Assembly: GCF_001936575.1 (NCBI RefSeq)
Contig: NZ_MSMP01000010.1
Span: forward strand, 62,001-126,000
Source of the DNA: Tenacibaculum agarivorans
GTDB lineage: Bacteria; Bacteroidota; Bacteroidia; Flavobacteriales; Flavobacteriaceae
Direction: 5' to 3'
DNA length: 64,000 nt
Positions 9,544 through 18,269 of the stretch are shown here, piece after piece (position 1 is the first letter of the stretch; each line of letters starts with the position of its first letter). The notes below the pieces were generated by a model. That model made no database searches and was not told the origin of the DNA. It was given only the letters and a program-made list of their open reading frames with translations. A program made the position numbers and the translations under genes.

Positions 9544-10800
9544 ATGAAGTTAGAAGACATTTACGAGTTATACACTAAACATTATTTAGTAGATACAGAT
9601 ACTAGAAATATTAGAAAGAACACTATTTTCTTTGCATTAAAAGGAGGTAATTTTAACGGTAATGCTTTTGCCGAAGAAGCTCTAAATAAAGGGGCTTTAT
9701 ATAGTGTAGTTGATGAAAAAGAATACCAGACAAAACCAAATATAATCTTAGTTGATAATGTTTTAGAAACACTTCAGAAGCTAGCTAATTTTCATAGAAA
9801 AAAGTTGGCTATACCTATTATTGGACTCACAGGGAGCAATGGAAAAACAACTACAAAAGAGCTTATTAATGTTGTTTTAAAAGAGAAGTTTAATACCTAT
9901 GCTACTAAAGGTAATTTAAATAATCATATAGGTGTTCCTTTAACATTATTAAGTATGAATCCTAATACGGAAATAGGTATAGTTGAAATGGGAGCTAATC
10001 ATCACAAAGAGATTGCGTTTTTATCAGAAATTTCAGAGCCAGATTATGGTTATATTACAAATTTTGGTAAAGCTCATTTAGAAGGTTTTGGTTCTGTTGA
10101 AGGGGTTATAGAAGCAAAATCTGAATTGTATGACTTTTTAATAAAATCTGAAGGTGAAATTTTTGTGAATACTAATGATCCTATTCAAGTTTCAAAAACT
10201 AAAAATGCAGATACTATTCCTATTTCGGTGTCCATAGAATATATTGACTCAAATCCTTACGTGAAACTCAATTATAAAGGAGTTGAAATACAGAGTAACT
10301 TAACAGGAAGATATAATTATAATAATATTGCTTGTGCAATTACAATTGGTAAGTACTTCAATGTTTCTGTAGAAAGTATAAAAAAAGCAATAGAAAGTTA
10401 TATACCATCTAATAACAGGTCGCAAGTCCTCAAAAAAGGAACTAATGAGATTATTTTAGATGCATATAATGCTAACCCAACAAGTATGAAAGCGGCACTA
10501 GAGAACTTTTATGAACTAAGTAGTGAAAAAAGGAAGGTGGTCATTCTAGGTGATATGTTTGAGTTAGGAAAAGATAGTGCTTATGAACATCAAACAATTT
10601 CAGATATGACTGAAGACTTTAAATTTGATTCAATTTATTTGATAGGAGAAAATTTTAGTATGACTAATGGGAATCAACTTAAATTTAAAGAGTTCAATGA
10701 TTTTATCAATGAACTTTCTAGTTTTAATTTAAAAGATGTTAATATTTTAATCAAAGGCTCAAGAGGAATGGCTCTTGAGCGTATTTTAGATCATTTATAA
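9544..10800 (+). CDS. murF: UDP-N-acetylmuramoyl-tripeptide--D-alanyl-D-alanine ligase
   Basis: Adds D-Ala-D-Ala to the UDP-MurNAc tripeptide, the last cytoplasmic step of the peptidoglycan precursor. The Mur-ligase P-loop GLTGSNGKTTTKELI is present, then NLNNHIGVPLTLL and EMGANHHKEIAFL of the central domain. The C-terminal domain contains LDAYNANPTSMKAAL and VILGDMFELGKDS. At 418 aa it is slightly short for MurF but typical of Bacteroidota. The ATG lies directly after the gldJ terminator, leaving almost no leader; a TATTTTTG box at 9532-9539 fits a -7 element and may give a nearly leaderless transcript. Confidence 0.95.
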   Translation: MKLEDIYELYTKHYLVDTDTRNIRKNTIFFALKGGNFNGNAFAEEALNKGALYSVVDEKEYQTKPNIILVDNVLETLQKLANFHRKKLAIPIIGLTGSNGKTTTKELINVVLKEKFNTYATKGNLNNHIGVPLTLLSMNPNTEIGIVEMGANHHKEIAFLSEISEPDYGYITNFGKAHLEGFGSVEGVIEAKSELYDFLIKSEGEIFVNTNDPIQVSKTKNADTIPISVSIEYIDSNPYVKLNYKGVEIQSNLTGRYNYNNIACAITIGKYFNVSVESIKKAIESYIPSNNRSQVLKKGTNEIILDAYNANPTSMKAALENFYELSSEKRKVVILGDMFELGKDSAYEHQTISDMTEDFKFDSIYLIGENFSMTNGNQLKFKEFNDFINELSSFNLKDVNILIKGSRGMALERILDHL

Positions 10801-10812
10801 TAACCTTATTAT

Positions 10813-11661
10813 TTAAATGTTAGCTTTATGAAAATCTAATAAATTATCGATTGGCCTTTGTATTACGTCAGTAATACTAAGGTCATATTTATTAGCAATT
10901 TTTTCTAATATATCTCTGAAATAAAAAGCAATTGATCCAATAAAATAGATAGGAGTTTCTATTCCTTTATCGTATGGTAATATTCGGAATTTAAAAAATT
11001 CTTCAAACCCCTTTTTAATAGTCTTTTTTATATATTTTTCTTCTTTAAATTCAAACATAAATTTAGCAAAAGAAGCTAAATACATATTAGGATTCGGTTC
11101 TTTATATAAATTATGTTTAATATAATCGGGGTCCAGATTAAACTCACTTTCAAATTTTTTAGCTATTTTTTTAGGCATCTGATTATAGAAAAAATCACGT
11201 AATAATTTTTTTCCAAAGTAATTACCACTAGCTTCATCCATTACGGTATAACCTAAAGAAGCGGTAATCATCTCCATAGATTCTCCATTAAAATAACAAC
11301 TGTTTGAACCAGTTCCTAAAATACAAACTATAGAAGGAGATGTTCCTGAGGCTGCATAAACAGCAGCAAGCATATCTTCAGCTACATGAATATCTGCATT
11401 TACAAATATTTCTTGCATAACATCATGTAATAACTGAACGGGTTTAGGTGTTCCGCAACCAGCACCATAGAAGAATATCTGAGAAACTTCGTCTTTAATA
11501 TTAATAAGCTGAAACATATTAATGATCCTATTTTTTAGTTCATCTTTAGCAATTACAGCAGGATTTAACCCTAAAGTACGTACTCTAAATACTTCATTTT
11601 TATTATTATCTAAAGCAATCCAATCTGCTTTTGTAGAACCTCCGTCAGCTATTAAAATCAT
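10813..11661 (-). CDS. BadF/BadG/BcrA/BcrD-type ATPase, probable N-acetylglucosamine kinase
   Basis: An ASKHA-fold sugar kinase of 282 aa. The phosphate-1 motif is IADGGSTKADW at the N-terminus; the phosphate-2 region CILGTGSNSCYF and adenosine-type motif YFIGSIAFYF follow. Flavobacterial homologues are usually annotated as N-acetylglucosamine kinase, which fits a role in amino-sugar recycling, but substrate specificity is not visible here. It converges on murF with 12 bp between stops and no clear hairpin. The upstream gap to the CpsB-like gene is a shared divergent promoter region. Confidence 0.85.
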   Translation of the reverse strand: MILIADGGSTKADWIALDNNKNEVFRVRTLGLNPAVIAKDELKNRIINMFQLINIKDEVSQIFFYGAGCGTPKPVQLLHDVMQEIFVNADIHVAEDMLAAVYAASGTSPSIVCILGTGSNSCYFNGESMEMITASLGYTVMDEASGNYFGKKLLRDFFYNQMPKKIAKKFESEFNLDPDYIKHNLYKEPNPNMYLASFAKFMFEFKEEKYIKKTIKKGFEEFFKFRILPYDKGIETPIYFIGSIAFYFRDILEKIANKYDLSITDVIQRPIDNLLDFHKANI

Positions 11662-11806
11662 ATTATTTTGGTTGTTGTTTAACTCAAATATATATTTTCA
11701 AATCTTTATATACAACAGGTAATAAAAATTCAATCGTTTTCGTCAAAATAATTATTGAATTTTTGATGAAATCCTTTAATTTTACGTTGTAAATTATTTT
11801 TTGATT

Positions 11807-12550
11807 ATGTTTTTTTTAAAAGAAAAAAGTATTCCTTTGACGGAGTTTTTTACTGATGATTTTGTAGATATTCATTCTCATCTTTTACCTGGAATTGATG
11901 ATGGAGCAAAAGATATAGATCATTCGATTTCACTAATAAAAAAAATGAGCAGCTATGGTATAAAAAATTTCATTACTACTCCTCATGTACTGGGTGATGT
12001 TTATCCGAATTCTACAGAGACAATTAAGAATACACTCTTGGAAGTACAAAATGCTTTGAAAGAACATAATTTAAATGACATTAGTATTAATGCTGCAGCG
12101 GAATATATGATGGATGAAAAATTTATGGAAAGATTAGCAGTAGGTGATATTTTAACGTTAAAGGATAATTATGTATTAGTTGAAATGTCATATTTTAATG
12201 CACCTTATAACTTATATGATATTTTATTTGAGATTCAATTAAAAGGTTATAAACCTGTTTTAGCACATCCAGAACGTTATATTTTTTACCATAATGATTT
12301 TCAAAATTTCTATAAGTTAAAAAAAGCTGGATGTTTATTTCAGCTCAATTTACTATCATTAACAGAGCAATATGGGAAGAGTGTAAAAGCTACAGCAGAG
12401 AAATTAATTAAAGAAAATTTATATGATTTTGTTGGAAGTGATACACACCATCATAATCACTTGAATTTAATGCCGAAAATAGGTACAAAAAAAGTCTTGA
12501 AAAAAATTCAAGACTTTATTATAAACAATAAAAAATTTATTTTTAACTAA
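11807..12550 (+). CDS. CpsB/YwqE-type tyrosine-protein phosphatase (PHP domain)
   Basis: Metal-dependent phosphotyrosine phosphatase of the PHP family, which dephosphorylates bacterial tyrosine autokinases that control capsule export. The PHP metal ligands are clear: DIHSHLLPGIDDGAKD, ITTPHV, a glutamate in NAAAEYMMDE, AHPERY and GSDTHHH. I chose the ATG at 11807; a TTG two codons earlier is also open. It converges on the Wzc kinase gene and overlaps its 3' end by 8 bp, so phosphatase and presumed target kinase are encoded tail to tail. The product has 247 aa and no signal peptide. Confidence 0.9.
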   Translation: MFFLKEKSIPLTEFFTDDFVDIHSHLLPGIDDGAKDIDHSISLIKKMSSYGIKNFITTPHVLGDVYPNSTETIKNTLLEVQNALKEHNLNDISINAAAEYMMDEKFMERLAVGDILTLKDNYVLVEMSYFNAPYNLYDILFEIQLKGYKPVLAHPERYIFYHNDFQNFYKLKKAGCLFQLNLLSLTEQYGKSVKATAEKLIKENLYDFVGSDTHHHNHLNLMPKIGTKKVLKKIQDFIINNKKFIFN

Positions 12551-14927
12551 ATAACCTTTTATACCAAGGTTTTTGTTCTTCTTGGACATTACCATATCCA
12601 TATCCATATCCGTACCCATAACCATATCCATATCCTCTTTTCATGTCAGTATCGTTAAGGATGATCGCCATGTTAGGTAGTTTTTGCTCTTTATAAAGAG
12701 TATCCGGTACTGTAAGTAATCTTTTATCTAGATAATTAGCTCTAGTAATATATAAGAAAACATCTGCATATTTGGCAATTAGTAGAGTATCTGTAACCAA
12801 ATTTACAGGGGCTGTATCTACTAATACATAATCGTAATCAGATCTTAATGTGCTAAATAATTCATTAATTTTATCAGACATTAGTAATTCAGCAGGGTTT
12901 GGAGGAATTACACCAGAAGCAATAATGTCTAAATCCTTAAGTTCAGGTACAGTAAACTTTAAGTTATTAAGTTCAACACTATCATTAGTTATATAGTTTG
13001 TAATACCTTTTCTATCAGGAATACCAAGGTATTCAGTAACCTTAGGAGCCCGTAAATCCATACCAACTAATATTACCCTTTTCCCAGAAAGTGCTAAAGT
13101 AGCTGCCAAATTTATAGAAACAAATGATTTCCCTTCACCACTTGTGGTAGATGTAATGAATATAGTTTTTCCTTCCTTAGACTTATTGTTAGATAGCATA
13201 AAGTCTAAATTTGTACGGATAAGTCTGAATGCTTCAGCAGTACTAGATCTTGCATCAGAATTAACGGCTATTTTTTCATTAGTTTCATTGTGAGGAACAT
13301 CTCCAATAAAAGGAACTGACGTTAATTCTTGAATGTCTCTCTTTGTATGAACTTTAGTATCTAACAAGTCTCTTAAATAGATAATAATAAAAGGAATTAT
13401 TAAACCTAATAAAATAGCAACTATAGCAATTACCTTTTTCTTTGGAGAAACAGGTGTTTCAGAACCATAAGCTTTATCAATAATTTTTGCATTAGGTACT
13501 GTAACTGCTAAAGAGATTGCTGTTTCTTCTTTCTTTTTTAAAAGATATGTATATAACCCGGCTATAATTTCTTGTTGTCTAGCTATGTCCAAAAATTCTC
13601 GTTCCTTAACAGGAATAGATGAAATTTTAGAATTTACAATATTAGCTTCCTTTTTAAGATTATTAAGGTTAAGTTGTATTGCACGCTCTTGATTTTGTAA
13701 ACTACTTTTTAAAGCTTGTTTTAGATCATCTATATTATTTTGAACTTCAATCACAGCTAAGTTTTTCTTACCAGCACTTTTAAGTAATCTATTTTTTCTA
13801 CTTAATAATTCATTGTATTCAGCAATAGATTTACCAATATTTGGATCTTCTAAACCTAAGTTAGGGGGTAAAATTCCATTCGACTTTTCTAATTCATTCC
13901 TTAAAGATTGTACAATATTTAGTTGAATATTTGCACCTATTAGTTTTTGCCTATTCACTGTGCTAGTTTCTAAAGCAAGTTGTGCCTCAGATTGTATATC
14001 TGTTATTTTATTAGCTTTTTTGAAATTCTTGACATTATCTTCTACTATAGCTAATTCTTTACCAACCTCTAGTAATCGTTCACTTATGAAATCGACAGTT
14101 TTTCTAGAAACTTCACTCTTATCTTTTTGAGCGTCTAAATTATATTTCTCTACTATTATATCTAATATATCTTCAGCTTTTTTTAGAACAGCAGATTGTA
14201 ATGAAAGTTTTAAGACACTGGAGTTTTTATTAATAGAGGAAATATTAACGGCTTGGATTAAACTATCAATAATTTTATCTCTAGAGATTACAGTAATGAT
14301 GATTTGTTTATCTATAATCTTGTCATTAAAGAATGAAGTTTTGCTAATACTTATTTTTCCTAATTCTTCAATATAAATTTCATCACCAAAGTTACATGAT
14401 TCTTTTAGTGTATTACCTTCCTCATCTGTAATTTTAAAGTTACTTTCAGATAAGACTTTCACAAAAAAAATTCTATTAATATTAGAAGTTTTTAGAAACA
14501 ATGAGTCAGAAAATGAAAGTTTAATAGGTGAAGTCTTGTAAATCTCAGAATTTTTTACTCTACCTTCAGAAATATATTTAATATTTAAATTCAATTCATC
14601 AACAACATCTCCTAATATTTTTCTAGATTTTAAGATAGCAATTTCATTATCAGGATTGTTACTAGATCCTCCACCAATGATACCTAAATCTTCAAATGCT
14701 GCTAATTCTGCAGAAATTCCAGACTTTTTATTGTCTTTTATCATTATTGTTGAACTGACAGCATATTTAGGAGTGCTATATCTAAGATATAAGAATGCAA
14801 GAACCAAACTTAAAACTACACCTAAAACAAACCATTTCCAATGAATCAAGTATTTTTCTAATTCAGCCCTAATATTTATGGTATCATTATCATTAATTTG
14901 CTGAGTATATTTATCCGGACTATTCAT
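12543..14927 (-). CDS. Wzc-type polysaccharide co-polymerase and tyrosine autokinase
   Basis: Inner-membrane protein controlling chain length and export of a capsule or exopolysaccharide. A Wzz domain begins with TM helix FVLGVVLSLVLAFLYLRY; coiled coil lies around residues 270-470; a second TM (VIAIVAILLGLIIPFIIIYL) precedes the cytoplasmic BY-kinase. The kinase has Walker A TSTTSGEGKS (about residue 600), a Walker A' region VILVGMDLRAPK and Walker B YVLVDTAP. The tail is a tyrosine cluster of alternating Gly-Tyr, the expected autophosphorylation site, encoded by a hexamer microsatellite. Wza follows-on upstream with 1 bp between genes, so transcription runs dehydratase, wza, wzc. Confidence 0.95.
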   Translation of the reverse strand: MNSPDKYTQQINDNDTINIRAELEKYLIHWKWFVLGVVLSLVLAFLYLRYSTPKYAVSSTIMIKDNKKSGISAELAAFEDLGIIGGGSSNNPDNEIAILKSRKILGDVVDELNLNIKYISEGRVKNSEIYKTSPIKLSFSDSLFLKTSNINRIFFVKVLSESNFKITDEEGNTLKESCNFGDEIYIEELGKISISKTSFFNDKIIDKQIIITVISRDKIIDSLIQAVNISSINKNSSVLKLSLQSAVLKKAEDILDIIVEKYNLDAQKDKSEVSRKTVDFISERLLEVGKELAIVEDNVKNFKKANKITDIQSEAQLALETSTVNRQKLIGANIQLNIVQSLRNELEKSNGILPPNLGLEDPNIGKSIAEYNELLSRKNRLLKSAGKKNLAVIEVQNNIDDLKQALKSSLQNQERAIQLNLNNLKKEANIVNSKISSIPVKEREFLDIARQQEIIAGLYTYLLKKKEETAISLAVTVPNAKIIDKAYGSETPVSPKKKVIAIVAILLGLIIPFIIIYLRDLLDTKVHTKRDIQELTSVPFIGDVPHNETNEKIAVNSDARSSTAEAFRLIRTNLDFMLSNNKSKEGKTIFITSTTSGEGKSFVSINLAATLALSGKRVILVGMDLRAPKVTEYLGIPDRKGITNYITNDSVELNNLKFTVPELKDLDIIASGVIPPNPAELLMSDKINELFSTLRSDYDYVLVDTAPVNLVTDTLLIAKYADVFLYITRANYLDKRLLTVPDTLYKEQKLPNMAIILNDTDMKRGYGYGYGYGYGYGYGNVQEEQKPWYKRLFS
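12592..12633. repeat. Hexanucleotide microsatellite coding the Wzc Gly-Tyr tail
   Basis: Seven six-base units, mostly CCATAT on the plus strand (two variants, CCGTAC and CCATAA), which read as alternating Gly and Tyr codons on the minus strand. Because the unit is a multiple of three, slippage would add or remove Gly-Tyr pairs without a frameshift. Confidence 0.9.
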
Positions 14928-14928
14928 T

Positions 14929-15705
14929 TTATAATCTAGTAATTAGGGTGATTAATGATATAATAATTGATCCAACAGAGACTATTAAACCAGTATTTCT
15001 GTTAAATGCAGCATCTTGAGAAGACGCTTTATTTTGATCAACATATACTAAGTCATTTTGTTGTAAATAGTAAACAGGTGAAGTAAAAATATCATTAGAT
15101 CGTAAATCTATATCAAATTGGATTTTCTTACCATCAATCTCTCTAAACACCTTTATTGTATTTCTTTTTCCTGTAATATTTAAATCGCCTGCCAAACCAA
15201 TCGCTTCTAGAATGGTAATTCTTTCATTAGGAATTGTGTAAGTACCAGGTCTTTTAACATCACCTAATACTGTAATAGAATAGTTTGCTATTCTAATATT
15301 AATAGTTGGATTCTTAATATAATCTGGATCTAATTTATTTTTGATTAAGTTTATGGTCTCATTTCTAGTAAGTCCTCCTATTTTAAGTTTTCCAATAACA
15401 GGGAAATCTATATTACCTTCATTATCTACTAAATATGATTGTTGTAAAGGAGCACCTACTGCACTATTTGTAGTTGTAGAAAAACTAACAGCAGGTAAAT
15501 TAAAAGGCTTAGCAGCTTCAATATCTAAAGCTGATATGGTTATTTGTAAGAGATCATCCGGTTTAAAAATGGTTTTATAACTATTAGATACTTTTGATTG
15601 ATCAATCTTGTCGTTTTGAAAGTACGTAATGTCTTTTTTTGAAACGCAAGATGAAAGTAAACAAACTAATAATGTTATGAAAACAAACTTATTTGCTTTT
15701 TGCAT
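14929..15705 (-). CDS. Polysaccharide export outer-membrane lipoprotein (Wza family)
   Basis: Outer-membrane exporter component of the capsule/exopolysaccharide system. The signal peptide has a lipobox (LLSSCVSKKD). A Poly_export domain starts around YKTIFKPDDLLQITISALD and an SLBB-like segment covers ITVLGDVKRPGTYTIPNERITILEAIGLAGDL. A hydrophobic C-terminal segment (GLIVSVGSIIISLITLITRL) suits a membrane-spanning helix. The length of 258 aa is usual for the short Bacteroidota form. It lies between the dehydratase gene and wzc on the same strand. Confidence 0.93.
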   Translation of the reverse strand: MQKANKFVFITLLVCLLSSCVSKKDITYFQNDKIDQSKVSNSYKTIFKPDDLLQITISALDIEAAKPFNLPAVSFSTTTNSAVGAPLQQSYLVDNEGNIDFPVIGKLKIGGLTRNETINLIKNKLDPDYIKNPTINIRIANYSITVLGDVKRPGTYTIPNERITILEAIGLAGDLNITGKRNTIKVFREIDGKKIQFDIDLRSNDIFTSPVYYLQQNDLVYVDQNKASSQDAAFNRNTGLIVSVGSIIISLITLITRL

Positions 15706-15734
15706 ATATTCAAATTTTTCGCGAATGTAGTGAA

Positions 15735-17639
15735 TTAATTTAAAACCTTTTGGTCCAATTGCTCATAAATTGAATTGTTTGATTTGAATTCAGGAACAAT
15801 TTGTTTTAATAATTTTACTGAAGCATTATTATTGAGATCTGAATTTTCAACACATAATGTTTCAATCATAGATTTAATATTTTTTACATTAATATTTTGA
15901 GTTTTAGCAATCATGATTTTTTCATGATAAGTTGGAGTAGTATTTTCTCCACTAGCTAATAGTTCTTCATATAACTTTTCACCAGGTCTTAATCCAGTTA
16001 TAATGATATCAATATCATCAGGATAATTCAAACCAGATAGATGAATCATCCTTTTAGCAATCTCAAAAATCTTTACAGATTTACCCATATCAAAAATGTA
16101 TATCTCTCCACCTTCTCCCATTGTGCCAGCTTCAATAACTAATTGACAAGCTTCAGGAATAGTCATGAAATATCTTGTAATCTCTTTATGTGTTACCGTT
16201 AATGGACCTCCATTTTCAATTTGTTTTTTAAATAAAGGTATTACAGAACCATTAGATCCTAAAACATTACCAAATCTTGTCGTAGTGAATTTAGTAGAAT
16301 GACTTTGTTTACTTAAGCAACTAATATACATCTCTGCTACTCTCTTTGTAGCTCCCATAATATTAGTTGGGTTAACAGCTTTATCTGTAGAAACCATTAC
16401 AAAACGATCTACATTATATTTTACAGCTAGGTCAGCAATGTTTCTTGTACCGGCAACATTTATTTTGATAGCTTCATATGGATTTTCTTCCATTAAAGGA
16501 ACATGTTTATAGGCTGCGGCATGATATACTTTATCGGGCTTGAATTCTTTGAAAATAGATTCCATCCTATTAAAATCTCTAACATCTCCAACGATAGATG
16601 TGAAATTTTCCACTCCTTTACGTATCAGCTCTTGTTGAATTTCATATAAGGGGGATTCTGCCTGATCTATTAAAACTAAATGTTTATGTTTATACTTACA
16701 TATTTGTCTTGAAATCTCACTTCCAATAGAACCAGCTGCTCCTGTAACTAAAATTACTTTATTATTTACATCTCTTTTAATAATTGGATTATCAATAGAA
16801 ATAGGTTTTCTATCTAAAAGATCTTCAATTTTTACATTTTTAATTTGGTTAGCTTCAAAATCTCCTCCAATCCATTTAGAAAAGGGAGGAACAATTTTAG
16901 GTTTAACGCCTAGCTCTAATAGTTTATCTGTTAAATATAATAGTCTTTCAGATTTAATATTTTGAATTGAAAAAATAATCTCATCAATTTTTTTCCTTTG
17001 AACAAAATCTTTTGTGATTTCAGTTCTTTGGTAGATTTTTACTCTATCAATTTTTTTTCCTACTTTATTTTTATCATCATCAATAAAACCAATAACTTCA
17101 TAATTATTTCTAGTATCTCTATTTAAAGCTCCATAAGTAATTAAACCAGAATCTCCAGCACCATAAATCATAACATTGGTGATATCTTTCAGTTCAGATG
17201 ATATGATTTCATAAAAAGCTTTAAAAATGAAGCGACTTACTACTAAAACAAAAATTGTAATAAAGTAATGAATCAATATAATAGATTTAGGAATCGTAAA
17301 AAATGGAACAATTTTAAAAACATTATTTATAGCAACTAAAAAAATGGTACTCATAGAAGTTATAGTAACTCCTATAAACACGTTAAAAGCATCTTTTGTT
17401 CCAGTATGTCTAATAATTCCTTTGTTGGATCCGATTAACCAAAAACTTACCAGAGAAATCAAGCAAATTAAAGGTATCTGATAAATTAAGTTTGAAGTGT
17501 TGAAGTTTAACGAAGCATTAAATCTTACAGTATAAGCTAATATAAATGATAATGCTACTAAAATAACATCAATCAGTAAGACTAACCAATGAGAAGCATG
17601 CCTATTTAATGCCTTTAAAATAAAGTTTCTAATCATCAA
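15735..17639 (-). CDS. Membrane-bound UDP-sugar 4,6-dehydratase (CapD/WbpM/PglF type)
   Basis: Nucleoside-diphosphate-sugar dehydratase/epimerase acting at the inner membrane, probably on UDP-GlcNAc, to supply deoxy-amino sugars for the polysaccharide. Four TM helices cover roughly residues 20-130. A CoA-binding-like Rossmann fold follows (VMIYGAGDSGLITYGAL), then the SDR domain with NAD motif VTGAAGSIGSEI (about residue 298), AAAYKHVPLMEENP and VSTDKAVNPTNIMGATKR. The usual SDR catalytic Tyr is replaced by Met in that last motif, as known for large membrane-bound dehydratases. Its 634 aa match that class. First gene of the export operon, 29 bp before wza. Confidence 0.92.
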   Translation of the reverse strand: MMIRNFILKALNRHASHWLVLLIDVILVALSFILAYTVRFNASLNFNTSNLIYQIPLICLISLVSFWLIGSNKGIIRHTGTKDAFNVFIGVTITSMSTIFLVAINNVFKIVPFFTIPKSIILIHYFITIFVLVVSRFIFKAFYEIISSELKDITNVMIYGAGDSGLITYGALNRDTRNNYEVIGFIDDDKNKVGKKIDRVKIYQRTEITKDFVQRKKIDEIIFSIQNIKSERLLYLTDKLLELGVKPKIVPPFSKWIGGDFEANQIKNVKIEDLLDRKPISIDNPIIKRDVNNKVILVTGAAGSIGSEISRQICKYKHKHLVLIDQAESPLYEIQQELIRKGVENFTSIVGDVRDFNRMESIFKEFKPDKVYHAAAYKHVPLMEENPYEAIKINVAGTRNIADLAVKYNVDRFVMVSTDKAVNPTNIMGATKRVAEMYISCLSKQSHSTKFTTTRFGNVLGSNGSVIPLFKKQIENGGPLTVTHKEITRYFMTIPEACQLVIEAGTMGEGGEIYIFDMGKSVKIFEIAKRMIHLSGLNYPDDIDIIITGLRPGEKLYEELLASGENTTPTYHEKIMIAKTQNINVKNIKSMIETLCVENSDLNNNASVKLLKQIVPEFKSNNSIYEQLDQKVLN

Positions 17640-17700
17640 TTTAAAGTGAGTTCAAGTAAATATACAACTAATAAAATTAGCGTATGTTAAATAAGTGCTC

Positions 17701-18216
17701 TTAAATCTTTTTCATTTGCTGTTTTAGCATTTGAATTTGATCTTTTAACATACCGTGTTTGTCTAATTTTTTTGCTTCGTTCATTAGAGTAGTTGCTTCT
17801 CTTTTTCTTCTTTTTGTCATAGCAATTCCAGCCAATTGTAATTTAGCCATAGCTAAATCATGATCCATAGATAATCCAAGTTTGATAGCTTTTTTTAAAT
17901 ATTTTTCGGCTTGAGTAATACTTGTTTGGGATAGCATGATACCATGGAGATAATTATAGTATCCTTGTTGTTTGGTAGTTAAAGCTGTTTCAGGATTTTT
18001 AATATACGCTAACCATTTCTTCGCTCCTTCGAAATTTTGAGTTCTTAATTGTAAGAAAGCAAGCAGTATAAATTCATTTTTAAAATAAAATAAAGTAAAT
18101 ATTGCAGTTAAAAATAAAATAGCAATTCCATTACCGATATGACCTTGACTAAATTCATAAATAGACCATATTAATGTTAAAGCAGCTAAAACTAATTTTA
18201 TATTTTTATTAAACAT
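17701..18216 (-). CDS. Membrane-anchored TPR-like protein, function unknown
   Basis: A 171-aa protein I cannot name. Two N-terminal TM helices are visible (LVLAALTLIWSIYEF and GIAILFLTAIFTLFYF). A helical cytoplasmic or periplasmic region follows with repeats of TPR character: LRTQNFEGAKKWLAYI, TQAEKYLKKAIKLG and KRRKREATTLMNEAKKL. It sits between the ResB-CcsA gene and the dehydratase gene on the same strand, with 53-60 bp gaps, so it may be read with either. A protein-protein scaffold role is plausible from the repeats only. Confidence 0.75.
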   Translation of the reverse strand: MFNKNIKLVLAALTLIWSIYEFSQGHIGNGIAILFLTAIFTLFYFKNEFILLAFLQLRTQNFEGAKKWLAYIKNPETALTTKQQGYYNYLHGIMLSQTSITQAEKYLKKAIKLGLSMDHDLAMAKLQLAGIAMTKRRKREATTLMNEAKKLDKHGMLKDQIQMLKQQMKKI

Positions 18217-18269
18217 ATTCTAATAAATTAAAGGGCAAATGTACATTTTATACTGTAAAAAAAAGAATT

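Noticed and set aside
12592..12633. Possible origin iterons or regulatory repeats
   Set aside because: The hexamers are in frame in wzc and encode the expected tyrosine tail.
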